DNA of 64,000 nt from Planotetraspora sp. A-T 1434. Lineage in GTDB: Bacteria > Actinomycetota > Actinomycetes > Streptosporangiales > Streptosporangiaceae. A program made the translations under genes and the position numbers. The stretch spans positions 88,066-152,065 of the forward strand of contig NZ_JAOEGB010000021.1 of assembly GCF_025420585.1 (NCBI RefSeq), read 5' to 3'. Shown here one piece after another: positions 53,582 through 63,256 of this stretch. Under the pieces are notes generated by a model that was not told the DNA's origin, did no database searches, and worked only from the letters and a program-made list of their open reading frames with translations. Positions within the stretch are counted from its first letter, which is position 1; each line of letters begins with the position of its first letter.

Positions 53582-55771
53582 TCACGCCTTTTCGAGATAG
53601 TCCGCCTTCTCGTCGGCGACGACGGCGTCGAGCTCGGCCCGCAGGGCGGGGTGTGCCTCCAGTTCGGGATCGGCGGACAGGACCGTCACGGCCTCCTCGC
53701 GGGCGGCCTCGATGACGTCCTCGTCGCGGAGGAGCTGGAGCATCTTCAGCGACGACTTGCGGCCCGACTGGGCGGCCCCCAGGACGTCACCCTCGCGGCG
53801 CTGCTCCAGGTCGACCCGGGACAGCTCGAACCCGTCCAGGGTGGCCGCCACCGCCTCCAGACGGGCGCGGGCGGGCGTCGCCTCCGGCGCCTCGCTCACG
53901 AGCAGGCACAGGCCCGGCAGGCCGCCCCGTCCCACCCGGCCGCGAAGCTGGTGGAGCTGTGAGACGCCGAACCGGTCGGCATCCATAATGATCATGACGG
54001 AGGAGTTCGGCACGTCCACGCCCACCTCGATCACCGTGGTGGCCACCAGGACGTCGATCTCCCCCTTGGTGAAGGCCCGCATCACCGCGTCCTTCTCCTC
54101 GGGCGGCAGCTTGCCGTGCAGCACCTCGACCCTCAGCCCGTGGAGGGGGCCGTCCGAAAGCATCTCGGCGACCTCTAGGACCGCCAGGGGCGGCCTGCGC
54201 TCCTCCTCGTCCCTGTCCACACCCCTGTCCAAACCCCCGTCCACGTCCCCCTCGTCGCCCTCCTGGTCGCCGATGCGGGGACACACGATGTACGCCTGGC
54301 GGCCCAGGGCGACCTCCTCGCGGACCCGCTGCCAGGTGCGGTCGAGGAAGTGGGGCTTCTCGGCGGCGGGCACGACATGCGTCGAGATCGGCGCCCGGCC
54401 GGAGGGAAGCTGGGACAGCGTGGAGACCTCCAGGTCGCCGAAGACCGTCATCGCGACCGTCCGCGGGATGGGGGTCGCCGTCATGACGAGAACATGCGGG
54501 CGCCCGCCGCCCCCCTTCTCGCGCAGCGCGTCACGCTGCTCGACGCCGAACCTGTGCTGCTCGTCCACGACGACCAGCCCGAGGTCGGCGAACTGCACAT
54601 GCTCCTGGAGCAGGGCATGGGTGCCGACCACGATGCCGGCCGCCCCCGAGGCCGCGTCCAGCAGCGCCCTCCTGCGAGCGGCGGCGCCCATCGAGCCGGT
54701 CAGCAGGGCGACGACCGTGCCCCCGAACATCCCGCCCGTGGCGAGGTCGCCCAGCATGCCGACGATCGACCGGTGGTGCTGCTGGGCCAGCACCTCGGTC
54801 GGCGCCAGCAGGACGGCCTGGCCGCCGGAGTCGACCACCTGCAGCATGGCGCGCAGCGCGACCACGGTCTTGCCCGCGCCCACCTCTCCCTGCAGGAGGC
54901 GGTGCATCGGGTGCTCCCCGGCGAGATCGGCGGCGATCTCCTCGCCCACCTCCCGCTGCCCTTCGGTGAGCTCGAACGGCAGCCTGGCGTCGAAGTCGCC
55001 GAGCAGCCCGCCGGCGCGCCCGGGCCGCGGCCTGGCCGGCCAGGCGGACGCCGCCAGCCGCCGCCGGACGAGCACGGCCTGCAGGACGAACGCCTCGTCG
55101 AACTTCAGCCGGCTCCGCGCCCGGGTGATCTCCCCGAAGTCCCTGGGCCGGTGGATCTGGCGCAGCGCGCCCTCCAGCGTCGCCAGCCCGTGCCGCGCCC
55201 TCACCTCGGCGGGAAGCGGGTCGTCCAGACTGAGGACGTCCAGCACCGTGCGGACGGCTCTTCGGATCTTCCAGGTGGCGAGGCCCTGCGCCGAGGGGTA
55301 GATCGGCACGGGCGCGGACGCGAACTCCTCCGCCGTCTCGGCCGTCTCGTCGAACGACTCGTAGTCAGGATGCGTCAGCGACACCCGCCTGGTCTTCGAG
55401 GCGGCGAAGACGTCGACCTTGCCCGAGAACATCGCCTCGGTGCCCGGCGTCAGCCGGTTCTCGGCGACGTAGGCCCCCTTGCCGAAGAAGGCGAGGTGCA
55501 GCCTGTCCTTGCCGTCGGTGACCTGCACGTCGAGCCAGGTGCCCTGCCGGTTCTTCATCGGGCGGCGCATCGCGGACGACACCTTGCCGACCACGGTCAC
55601 GTGCTCCCCGTGCTCCAGCGACGCGATGGGCGTCAGCTCGCCGCGCTCCGCGTACCGCCTCGGATAGTGCCGCAGCAGCTCCCCGACCGTCGTGATGCCC
55701 AGGGCGCTCTCCAGCGGGGCGGCCGTCTTGTCGCCCAGGGCCCTCTTCAGCGGCTCGTCGAACCTCGTCAC
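53582..55771 (-). CDS. recG: ATP-dependent DNA helicase RecG
   Basis: 729 residues. The N-terminal wedge/OB domain (HVTVVGKVSSAMRRPMKNRQ), Walker A LLQGEVGAGKTVVALRAML, motif II VVVDEQHRFGVEQR, motif III VMTATPIPRTVAMTVFGDLE and motif VI HQLRGRVGRGGLPGLCLLVS are complete. It remodels stalled replication forks. An acidic insert DVDGGLDRGVDRDEEERR (near 54200) between helicase lobes arises from repeated DNA units. Confidence 0.96.
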   Translation of the reverse strand: MTRFDEPLKRALGDKTAAPLESALGITTVGELLRHYPRRYAERGELTPIASLEHGEHVTVVGKVSSAMRRPMKNRQGTWLDVQVTDGKDRLHLAFFGKGAYVAENRLTPGTEAMFSGKVDVFAASKTRRVSLTHPDYESFDETAETAEEFASAPVPIYPSAQGLATWKIRRAVRTVLDVLSLDDPLPAEVRARHGLATLEGALRQIHRPRDFGEITRARSRLKFDEAFVLQAVLVRRRLAASAWPARPRPGRAGGLLGDFDARLPFELTEGQREVGEEIAADLAGEHPMHRLLQGEVGAGKTVVALRAMLQVVDSGGQAVLLAPTEVLAQQHHRSIVGMLGDLATGGMFGGTVVALLTGSMGAAARRRALLDAASGAAGIVVGTHALLQEHVQFADLGLVVVDEQHRFGVEQRDALREKGGGGRPHVLVMTATPIPRTVAMTVFGDLEVSTLSQLPSGRAPISTHVVPAAEKPHFLDRTWQRVREEVALGRQAYIVCPRIGDQEGDEGDVDGGLDRGVDRDEEERRPPLAVLEVAEMLSDGPLHGLRVEVLHGKLPPEEKDAVMRAFTKGEIDVLVATTVIEVGVDVPNSSVMIIMDADRFGVSQLHQLRGRVGRGGLPGLCLLVSEAPEATPARARLEAVAATLDGFELSRVDLEQRREGDVLGAAQSGRKSSLKMLQLLRDEDVIEAAREEAVTVLSADPELEAHPALRAELDAVVADEKADYLEKA

Positions 55772-55852
55772 GCCACCAGTTTCTACCCGGGATCGCCGAC
55801 AATCCCGCTCAGTCGCCCGCTACTCGCCCCTCAATCGCCCCTCACTCGGCCC

Positions 55853-57427
55853 TCACTCGGCTCCGATGAGGAGCGGATAGCCGCCCTGACCCCCTTCGTA
55901 GACGGTCACCTCGATGTCCGGGCGGGCCCGCTCCAGATGGTCCTGTACGGCCCGCAGAAGCCCCTCCGGGGCGTCGGCGCCCGTCACGAGCGTCACGAGT
56001 TCGCTGCCGCCGGACAGCAGCCTGCGGGTGATCTCGACGGCCGTGTCCGCGAGAGCCGTACCGATCAGGGCGACCTCGCCGTCCACGACGCCCAGCACGT
56101 CGCCGGGACGGCAGAGCCCGGCGCTGGTCATGGCCTCGCGGTTGGCGATCCAGACGTGGCCGTGCCGGGTGTGCCCCGCGGCGTCGGTCATCGTAACGAT
56201 GTCGTCGTCGAAGCGGCGGAGCGGGTCGTGCACCGCGAGAGCGGCGAGGCCCTGGACCGACGCCTTGGTGGGCAGCACGCTCACCGTGAGGCCCTCCTCA
56301 CGGGCTATCTCGGCCGCGGCCACGGCCACGGCGTGGACGCCGCCGTCGTTGGGCAGCACGGCGACCTCGGCCCCGGCCTCCCGGATGGCCTGAAGGACCG
56401 CCGCCAGGCGTGGGGTCGAGCCGGGCTCCCGCAGGACGACGACAGCCCCGGCCTGCCGGAACAGTTCGGCCAGGCCCTCTCCGGCCGCGACCGCGACGAC
56501 GCCGCGCTCCCGGCTGGGCTCGTGCGGGCGCCCGCCGAGATAGGTCACGCGGATGCGGTGCGGACGGCCCAGGCCCATCGCGGCCTCGATCGCCGCCCCG
56601 GCGTCGTCCACGTGGACGTGGACGTTCCACAGACCGTCCCCTCCGACGATCACCAGGGAGTCGCCCAGGGCATCGAGCGCGGCCCTCAGCCGGTCGACGT
56701 CGTCCTGACCGGCGTCCAGCAGGTACATGACCTCGTAGCCCAGGCCGGCCTCGGCCTCGGCCGTGATCTTCTCGGTCGTGATCTTTTCTGGTGGAGCCGG
56801 GACCTCGTGCCTGTCGCTGTATGCCTCGGCGACCACCTCGGACAGGCTCTCGAGGATGATCGCCAGCCCGGCCGCGCCGGCGTCCACCACGCCGTTGCGG
56901 GCGAGCACGTCGAGCTGCCCGGTGGTCCGGCGCAGCGCCCTGCGCGCCTCCTCGGCCGCGCACCGCGCCACCTCGGCGAGATCGTCCGGAGCGTCCCGTA
57001 CGGCTTGCGCCACCGCCGCCAGCACGGTGAGCAGGGTGCCCTCCACCGGCCGGACCACCGCCGCCCTGGCCAGCTCGGCGGCCTTGAGGAGACCGTCACG
57101 TAAATCGGCTCCCCGGCCCTCGGCCTTCCTGAGCACCTCGGCCATCCCCCTGATGGCCTGGCTGACGATCACCCCGGAGTTGCCCCGAGCGCCGATGAGG
57201 GCCCCTCGGGCGAGCGTCTGCCACGTCGTGTCGCTGCCCGCGTCGCGCGGCAGGGCGTCCAGGGCCTCGGCCGCGGACAGCAGGGTCAGGTGCAGGTTGG
57301 TCCCCGTGTCGCCGTCCGGGACGGGGAACACGTTGAGCGCGTCGATCTCGGCCCTCGCCTGGCCGAGAGCGTCCGCGCAGTGCCGTGACCAGCGCCGGAC
57401 CGCGGGGGGATCGAGCACCTCCAGCAT
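55853..57427 (-). CDS. DAK2/DegV-linked kinase (FakA-like)
   Basis: 524 residues. The DhaL-like ATP/Mg domain opens NVFPVPDGDTGTNLHLTLLS with GARGNSGVIVSQAIRGMAEV, then the central linker and a C-terminal FakA-type domain (PTKASVQGLAALAVHDPLRR, NREAMTSAGL). The family phosphorylates fatty acids on a FakB carrier, or an unknown dihydroxyacetone-like substrate. It lies upstream of recG, its conserved neighbour, and is divergent from rpmB. Confidence 0.9.
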   Translation of the reverse strand: MLEVLDPPAVRRWSRHCADALGQARAEIDALNVFPVPDGDTGTNLHLTLLSAAEALDALPRDAGSDTTWQTLARGALIGARGNSGVIVSQAIRGMAEVLRKAEGRGADLRDGLLKAAELARAAVVRPVEGTLLTVLAAVAQAVRDAPDDLAEVARCAAEEARRALRRTTGQLDVLARNGVVDAGAAGLAIILESLSEVVAEAYSDRHEVPAPPEKITTEKITAEAEAGLGYEVMYLLDAGQDDVDRLRAALDALGDSLVIVGGDGLWNVHVHVDDAGAAIEAAMGLGRPHRIRVTYLGGRPHEPSRERGVVAVAAGEGLAELFRQAGAVVVLREPGSTPRLAAVLQAIREAGAEVAVLPNDGGVHAVAVAAAEIAREEGLTVSVLPTKASVQGLAALAVHDPLRRFDDDIVTMTDAAGHTRHGHVWIANREAMTSAGLCRPGDVLGVVDGEVALIGTALADTAVEITRRLLSGGSELVTLVTGADAPEGLLRAVQDHLERARPDIEVTVYEGGQGGYPLLIGAE

Positions 57428-57640
57428 TGACGCCGTCCTTCCTACTGGGCGCGCTCCGGCCCCCCGATGCGCTACGGTTGGCTGGATACGAGATTATCCC
57501 CGTTCGCCGGGATCCCCGTTTGGCGTGGACCGGCCGACATCGGATATCCTCGTCTGGCCAGCCGGTTGTCCCGGCATTGCTCGGATGAGCCGCTCTACCG
57601 GCGGACCGGGCCGATCGACTGATTCAAAGGAGCGATTACC

Positions 57641-57826
57641 GTGGCTTCCGTCTGCGACGTCTGCGCCAAGAAGCCGATTTTCGGCAACAACGTCTCCCAC
57701 TCGCACCGCCGCACCCGCCGCCGCTGGAACCCGAACATCCAGACCGTGCGCGCGGTGGTCAACGGGACGCCGAAGCGGCTGAACGTGTGCACCTCCTGCA
57801 TCAAGGCAGGCAAGGTCACCCGCTAG
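57641..57826 (+). CDS. rpmB: 50S ribosomal protein L28, zinc-binding form
   Basis: 61 residues: [20 protein letters not shown], then [14 protein letters not shown] and [10 protein letters not shown]. The two CxxC pairs mark the zinc-dependent (C+) type. AAAGGAG lies eight bases before the GTG start. It is divergent from the FakA-like/recG operon. Confidence 0.95.
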   Translation: MASVCDVCAKKPIFGNNVSHSHRRTRRRWNPNIQTVRAVVNGTPKRLNVCTSCIKAGKVTR

Positions 57827-57853
57827 ACCCTCTGGACCCCAGGTCTCCGCGTA

Positions 57854-57883
57854 AGCCCGTCACCGATCCGGTGGCGGGCTTTC
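57854..57883 (+). terminator. rho-independent-type terminator of rpmB
   Basis: AGCCCGTCACCG pairs with CGGTGGCGGGCT (one G-U) around an ATC loop, followed by TTT, 27 bp after the stop codon. Confidence 0.85.
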
Positions 57884-57904
57884 GCGTTGCCCCACCAACC
57901 ACAT

Positions 57905-58057
57905 TGGTGATCATGTGGTGATCATGTGGTGACCATGTGGTGATCATGCACAGGTTCCCGTGCACATGATCTGCGCAGCGCCCACCTCGCACGTGATCAT
58001 GCACAGGTTCCCGTGCGCATGGCCTGAGCAGCGCGAACATCGTGCGTGATCATGCAC
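57905..58057 (+). repeat. 53-bp periodic repeat, cluster H (3 forward units) with an 11-bp run
   Basis: Cores start at 57940, 57993 and 58046, exactly 53 bp apart. Just before the first, the core's left half has expanded into four copies of TGGTGATCATG (one with GACC), from 57905 on. The 3' end of the P450 gene lies seven bases beyond the last core. Confidence 0.92.
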
Positions 58058-58063
58058 CCGAGC

Positions 58064-59296
58064 TCACGGGGCGATGCCGTCGATCTCGACGAGGAGGTGC
58101 CGGGGGCCGCGCAGGACGGGGTTCTGCCGGTAGGGCGGCGGGTCGGCGACGAGCCGCGGGTTCTGGAGCCGCCGCGCGAGCTCGACGAGCGCGATCTGGC
58201 CCTCCAGCCGGGCGAGCGGCGCGCCGAAGCAGGTGTGGATCCCGCTGCCGAACCCGAGATGCTGGTTGTCCCGCCGCTCGGGATCGAACCGGTCGGGGTC
58301 GTCGAAGCGCAGCGGATCACGGTTTCCCGAGCCGAGCACGAGGGTCATTGGAGCGCCCTTCGGGATGAGGACGCCCGCGATCTCGATGTCGGCCAGCGTG
58401 ACCCGCTGGGGCAGCAGGTGGACAGGCGGCTCGAAGCGAAGCAGCTCCTCCACCGCGCCCACGGCCAGCTCCGGCTCGCGGCGTAGCCGTTCGAGCACGT
58501 GCGGGTGGCGCAGCAAGGTCAGCATCCCGTTGGTGATGAGGTTCACCGTGGTCTCGTGACCGGCGATGAGCAGCAGCACGGCGGTGCTGATCAGCTCCAG
58601 CTGGGACATCGGCCCATCCGGGCCGTGGCCGGTCACCAGGGCGGAGACCATGTCATCGCCGGGCTTCCGGCTGCGGGCGGCCACGAGCTCCCCCAGGAAG
58701 CGGCCAAGCTCCAGCCTCGCCCGCTGCGCGGTGCGCTGCCGCTCGGCGGGATCGTCCCAGGCGGCCAAGTCAAGAGTGGAGACCAGCAGATCGACCCAGT
58801 CGCGGAAACGCGGCTCGTCCTCGCGCGGCACCCCGAGGATCCGGCAGATCACCGTGACGGGGAAGGGATAGGCAAAGTCGTCGACGATGTCGACCTGGCC
58901 CTTGCCCTCGAAGCCGTCGATCAGGCCGCCGACGATCCCGGCCAGCTCGGGCCGGAGGCTGTCGACGTACTCGGGGCTGTGCGGCGGGCCGAAGGGCCGC
59001 ATCGCCTGACGGCGCAGCCGGTCATGCGCGGGCGGGTCGAGCCTGATCATCGAGGGAGGCAGGGTCGCGTCCTCTTCCTCGATGTCCGGATCCGCCCACG
59101 GGCCTGCCAGGTTCCGCCTGTCGGAGCTGATCCGCGGGTCATGGAGAAGCGAGTGGATCTCCCAGTAGGTGCTGACGACGTACGTGCCGTCCTCCTGCCT
59201 CGCCACCGGGGTCTTCCTGAGCTCCGCGTAGAGCGGGTAGGGATCGGCGCGGCTACCGTAGTCGGTGATCCGCTTGAGCATGGTGTCCGGCGTCAT
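58064..59296 (-). CDS. cytochrome P450
   Basis: 410 residues, soluble bacterial type. I-helix LLLIAGHETTVNLI (oxygen activation Thr), ExxR in EELLRFEPPVH, and heme loop HLGFGSGIHTCFGAPLARLE with the Cys ligand near 355. It hydroxylates an unknown substrate. It is last in an operon with its own ferredoxin and FAD reductase upstream (class I electron chain). A 132-bp spacer with short direct repeats separates it from the reductase gene. Confidence 0.95.
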   Translation of the reverse strand: MTPDTMLKRITDYGSRADPYPLYAELRKTPVARQEDGTYVVSTYWEIHSLLHDPRISSDRRNLAGPWADPDIEEEDATLPPSMIRLDPPAHDRLRRQAMRPFGPPHSPEYVDSLRPELAGIVGGLIDGFEGKGQVDIVDDFAYPFPVTVICRILGVPREDEPRFRDWVDLLVSTLDLAAWDDPAERQRTAQRARLELGRFLGELVAARSRKPGDDMVSALVTGHGPDGPMSQLELISTAVLLLIAGHETTVNLITNGMLTLLRHPHVLERLRREPELAVGAVEELLRFEPPVHLLPQRVTLADIEIAGVLIPKGAPMTLVLGSGNRDPLRFDDPDRFDPERRDNQHLGFGSGIHTCFGAPLARLEGQIALVELARRLQNPRLVADPPPYRQNPVLRGPRHLLVEIDGIAP

Positions 59297-59428
59297 GGCT
59301 GGTCTCCTGAGGTGTCTCCTGAGGTGTCTTCCGTACGCCTTGGTCTGGCTTGGTGTGCCTTCTGTGCCGTGCCTTTGGGCGTACGCCAGGCCGTACGGGA
59401 TCGGCCGGGGCGCGGCGACGTCGGGCGG

Positions 59429-60826
59429 TCATGCCCGCGCGGGGGTGAAGACGACGCGCTGGTCGTTCGGCAGGTGGCCGGTGATCGTCACTGTGGCGCC
59501 GTGGCTGGGCAGAGCCGGATCCGGGAACTCCGGGGACATCGACCGCATCACCGGTGGCCGGTCAACGGGGACGAAGGACGGCGGGAACGGCGCCGCCGCC
59601 ATGATCAGCTCACGGTAGAAGTCGAGCCATTTCGCCTGGTCGAATGCGACCGCCGCGGTGACGCGGCCACGGTGCCCATACGCCGCGACGAACCGGCGCT
59701 CCTCGAGCGAGCCCTGCATGACCATCATCTCGTCGGCGAACGTCGGCACGCCGACCGATCGGATGCTCACGCCGAACTGGGTGGACCAGAAGGCCGGGAT
59801 CGCGAGATGCGGGCGGCGGGCCGAGCCGCAGCTGATCATGTTGTGCCCGGCGACCTCGGCCTGGGCGACGGCGTTGCCCCAGTGTTCGAGGAAGAGGAAG
59901 TTGTACTCGTAGAGCGGGTTCGGGGCACGCGCCACGTCACCGGCCACGAACACGTCGTCGGTGACGATTCCGTTGACGTCGAAGGCTCGGCAGCCCGCGT
60001 CACAGGCCACGCCACGCGGGCCGGCGGCCAGGCCGGACCCGGCGAGCCACTCGGTGTTGCCTATCGACCCGAGGCAGACGACCGCCGCGTCCACGTCGAT
60101 GGCGGTGCCATCGGACAGGTGGGCCCGCCTCAGCCGCCCGGACGGGTCCCCCTCCAGGGCCGTGACCGTCACCCGGCATCGCAGGTCGACGCCGTGCTCC
60201 CGGTGCATCCGCGCGACGACCGAACCGATCACGCCGCCCAGCGCCCCGACGAGCGGGACCGGCCCGCGTTCCGCGACCGTCACCTCCAGGCCCAGCTCAC
60301 GGCAGGCGGAGGCGACCTCCGAACCCATGAACCCGGCGCCGATGACCAGAACGCGCCGCGGCCTCGCCGCGAGCCTCCGGCGCAGCCGGGCCGCGTCGCC
60401 GTTCGTGCGCAGGACGAACACCCCGTCGAGATCGCGCTCGTTCTCGTTCGGCCAGGGCCGGGCGCGGACGCCGGTCGCGATGAGGAGGCGGTCGAAGCCG
60501 ATCTCCTGCCCGTCCGCGAGGCGCACCCGATGGGCGTCCAGGTCCAGCCCGATGGCGGGCACGCCGAGTCGCCAGTCCGCGTCGATCTCGCGGCGTCGGG
60601 GCAGAGCGGTGTGCTCGGCGGGCACCATCCCGAGCAGTACCTGCTTGGAGAGGGGCGGCCGGTCGTACGGCTGATCCGGCTCGTCGCCAATCATGGTGAG
60701 TGACCCGGTGAAGCCCTCCTCCCGGAGAGTCTCCGCGGCCCTCAGGCCGGCCAGGGAGGCGCCGACGATGACGATGTGGCCGCCCTTTTTGAAGGCATGC
60801 GCCCGTTCCGGCCCGTCAGCGGACAT
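59429..60826 (-). CDS. FAD-dependent ferredoxin reductase
   Basis: 465 residues. FAD motif IVIVGASLAGLRAAETLREE (about 17-36), NAD(P) motif VLVIGAGFMGSEVASACREL (about 150-170) and the FAD-ribityl site VNGIVTDDVFVAGDVARAP. It is the putidaredoxin-reductase type that passes electrons from NAD(P)H to the small ferredoxin. ATG 60826 has AGGAGGG six bases upstream and overlaps the ferredoxin's 3' end by 11 bp. Confidence 0.93.
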   Translation of the reverse strand: MSADGPERAHAFKKGGHIVIVGASLAGLRAAETLREEGFTGSLTMIGDEPDQPYDRPPLSKQVLLGMVPAEHTALPRRREIDADWRLGVPAIGLDLDAHRVRLADGQEIGFDRLLIATGVRARPWPNENERDLDGVFVLRTNGDAARLRRRLAARPRRVLVIGAGFMGSEVASACRELGLEVTVAERGPVPLVGALGGVIGSVVARMHREHGVDLRCRVTVTALEGDPSGRLRRAHLSDGTAIDVDAAVVCLGSIGNTEWLAGSGLAAGPRGVACDAGCRAFDVNGIVTDDVFVAGDVARAPNPLYEYNFLFLEHWGNAVAQAEVAGHNMISCGSARRPHLAIPAFWSTQFGVSIRSVGVPTFADEMMVMQGSLEERRFVAAYGHRGRVTAAVAFDQAKWLDFYRELIMAAAPFPPSFVPVDRPPVMRSMSPEFPDPALPSHGATVTITGHLPNDQRVVFTPARA

Positions 60827-61046
60827 GGGTGCCCTCCTGAGCGGTGGCCGGGATCTCGGTCTGGTCCACGAGGATCGCCTGGACCGGACAGGCCGCGGCT
60901 GCTCGGCGGACGCGATCCCACTGCGCGTCATCAGGGTTGGGGTCGTAGAGCAGCGCCTCCTCCCCATGCATGGTGAACACGTCGGGCGCGAGGAAGGCAC
61001 ACTGCGCGTAACCCTGGCATCGGGTGAGGTCGACGACGAGTCTCAT
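60816..61046 (-). CDS. P450-associated ferredoxin ([3Fe-4S]/[4Fe-4S] type)
   Basis: 76 residues. MRLVVDLTRCQGYAQCAFLA carries the first two cluster cysteines with the spacing of the single-cluster P450 ferredoxins, and AAACPVQAILVDQ the last. Three conserved Cys rather than four suggest a [3Fe-4S] cluster. It shuttles electrons between the reductase and the P450. It is the first gene of the operon. Confidence 0.92.
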   Translation of the reverse strand: MRLVVDLTRCQGYAQCAFLAPDVFTMHGEEALLYDPNPDDAQWDRVRRAAAACPVQAILVDQTEIPATAQEGTHVR

Positions 61047-61931
61047 TCGGACGCCGCCCTTTCTCCGCATGTTCTCCGTCGGCGGATCAATCAATCCAAT
61101 CGAGGTCAGAATGGTTCTCGCCACATATATCGCGCCATAGTACGCAGCGCCGCCTCGGGGCCGAGTAGCATTATTTGCGATTATTTGATGATTTACGGCG
61201 ATACAGCTTGCCGTACCGGCCAAGCTGCGACGATCAAGAGTCGGCGACAGGCCCGAGGCGGCGCGATCGGATTGAGGCGCTTGAAAATTGCGGCCGTTGT
61301 ATACACGTCTGCGTAGGCGCCTGCATAGGCGCCTCAGCAAGGGGCGGTGCTCAGCCAGCGATCGCGCCGAGTCATAAGGAAGCCGGGAAAAGGTCAAAGA
61401 GATTTGCCCGAGGATGGCCAGGCTGCCCGAGCGCTGTGAAACCGGTCCCCCCGTGCCTCTTCGCATTGATCGTCTTCCTGATGGCCTCCGGTATGGTCAC
61501 GCTCCTGCTGCACACCTTCCGGCACCGGCCCGGCTCACCGGCACCACGCTCGAAGTCCGCGGCGCGCGGCGGAACCGGCGGGCGGACCTGGCGAGCGTTA
61601 CGGTCCCATCGAGTCGGTGGCCAGGCCCATCACCGGCAATCCTCACCACGACGGCATCGCCCGCCGCCGCACTGCGCGCCTCATCGCCAGGAACCCCTCG
61701 GGCAAGGTCGTACGGCTCGACCTCCGCGAGACGAGAGGCGTTCTGCTGCTCGGAACCGACCTCAACGCCCTCGCAGGCGCGATCGAGTCGGGCACCCGGG
61801 TGGAGCCGGACGCCGGGCAGCGACTGCGACGGCGACCGTCCTCCGCCGCCTGCGACCCTGTCGCACGCCTGCTGACACGCAGGGCCCCTGCCTCGCGTAG
61901 GGGGCAGGGCCCCTGCGCGGGAGCGGCACTT
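61047..61931. other. 885-bp spacer upstream of the P450 operon, with a possible gene relic
   Basis: An AT-rich promoter zone lies at about 61100-61210, and GGCGCCT-containing short repeats at 61314-61345. Between about 61450 and 61815 three different plus frames each carry a protein-like stretch: a hydrophobic LIVFLMASGMVTLLLHTF, then LTGTTLEVRGARRNRRADLA, then RYGPIESVARPITGNP. This suggests a frameshifted membrane protein. No intact ORF is supported. Confidence 0.4.
61878..61917. terminator. hairpin after thiD
   Basis: CGCAGGGCCCCTGCC pairs with GGCAGGGCCCCTGCG (one central mismatch) across an eight- to ten-base loop, 15 bp beyond the thiD stop codon. Confidence 0.68.
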
Positions 61932-62726
61932 TCAGGAGGTGCGCCAGCGCCAGGCGTGGTCGACGGGGCCGATGCCGGATCCAAGAGGAAACCCGTAGGC
62001 GATCGCTCCCGTGACGTACTCCTTGGCCAGCCGTACCGCACCGGGGACGTCCTCGCCGAGCGCCAGGTGGGAGGCGATCGCGGAGGCCAGCGTGCATCCG
62101 GTGCCGTGAGTGTGCCGGTTGTCGAGCCGCTCGGCATGGAACCGGTACTGCTTGGACCCGTCGGTGAGCAGATCGACCGGCTCGCCGGGAAGGTGCCCAC
62201 CCTTGATCAGCGCCCATTCCGGGCCCAGTGCCAGTACGGCTTCCGCGGCCCGGGGCAGATCGTCCTCGTTCTCGACCTTGACCCCGGTGAGCTGTTCGAC
62301 CTCCCACAAGTTGGGGGTGACGACGGTCGCGGTCGGCAGGAGCCTGCTCTTGACCGTCCCCACGGCTGCCGGAGCGAGCAGGGAGTCGCCATGCTTCGAG
62401 ACGCCGACGGGGTCCACGACCACGGGCGCGGACACTCCGGAGAGCACCTCGGCCACGGTCTCCACGAGAACGGAAGAAGCCAGCATTCCGGTCTTGATGG
62501 CCTGTGCGCCGATATCGCCGAGAACCGAGTCGAGCTGAGCCTTGACCGCCTCCGGCGGCAGCTCCCAGTAGCCCTGGACGCCCAGCGAGTTCTGCGCCGT
62601 CACAGCGGCGATCACACTCATGCCGTGAACGCCCAAAGCCAGCATCGTCTTGAGATCGGCCTGGATCCCGGCGCCGCCGCCCGAATCCGAGCCGGCGATC
62701 GTCAGCACCCGTGGGGGGGTCGTCAT
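61932..62726 (-). CDS. thiD: bifunctional HMP/HMP-phosphate kinase
   Basis: 264 residues of the ribokinase fold. [20 protein letters not shown] opens the protein, and [20 protein letters not shown] holds the anion hole and catalytic Asp/Gly region typical of ThiD. It phosphorylates hydroxymethylpyrimidine (phosphate) for thiamine synthesis. No TPP riboswitch is visible in the short region upstream. Confidence 0.95.
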   Translation of the reverse strand: MTTPPRVLTIAGSDSGGGAGIQADLKTMLALGVHGMSVIAAVTAQNSLGVQGYWELPPEAVKAQLDSVLGDIGAQAIKTGMLASSVLVETVAEVLSGVSAPVVVDPVGVSKHGDSLLAPAAVGTVKSRLLPTATVVTPNLWEVEQLTGVKVENEDDLPRAAEAVLALGPEWALIKGGHLPGEPVDLLTDGSKQYRFHAERLDNRHTHGTGCTLASAIASHLALGEDVPGAVRLAKEYVTGAIAYGFPLGSGIGPVDHAWRWRTS

Positions 62727-63256
62727 GTGCCCATCAAATCAGGCGGGTCTCCGGGCCCCGAACACCCCGGTCACCCGACACCATCCGGCACCTCGCGGCC
62801 GTTCGGTGCGAGGCTGTCGGCTGGTAGCGGTTTGACGCGCGGATAGACATGCGCCCACAGCGGCCGGGCCTCGTGGTGCTGCAGGACAAGTGCAGCCGGA
62901 GCCATCACGTAACCCGGGGCGGTCACATCGCGAGCGAAGGTGCAGTGGCCGTTGCCGAGCCCCGCACTCGGCCGTTCCGAGGCCGGTCGCTCAGCCGTTC
63001 CGAGGCCGGTCGCCAAGTGCCATAGCCCGTGACCTGCTCGCCGTCGCCGACCGTGTGCGGGTCCTCGATCACGCACTCATGGACGGTCGCCTTGGCGATG
63101 AGTCGCAGCCTTGCGAGCCCGGAGCGTTAGGTAGATCTTTCCGTCCCCCCTGCGACCTGCGGTTTTCTAGTGGATCAGGCTCGGATTTGTCGTAGGTGCT
63201 GGATAGCGTGAGGGCAGTTCTTGGGACGGCTCGGATGCGCGGGGAGGTGCCTTTCG
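62727..63256. other. 530-bp gap between thiD and the DUF222 protein
   Basis: A minus-strand frame (about 62771-62960) reads CTFARDVTAPGYVMAPAALV then [20 protein letters not shown], which has real-protein character but no credible start; it may be a relic. A direct repeat CGTTCCGAGGCCGGTCGC occurs twice near 62970-63012. Nothing else is supported. Confidence 0.4.

Noticed and set aside
54350..57103. 917-codon plus-strand ORF opposite recG and the FakA-like gene
   Set aside because: It crosses two well-defined opposite genes and has no recognisable domain.
61450..61815. Intact membrane protein gene upstream of the P450 operon
   Set aside because: Protein-like stretches lie in three different frames, so at best it is a relic.
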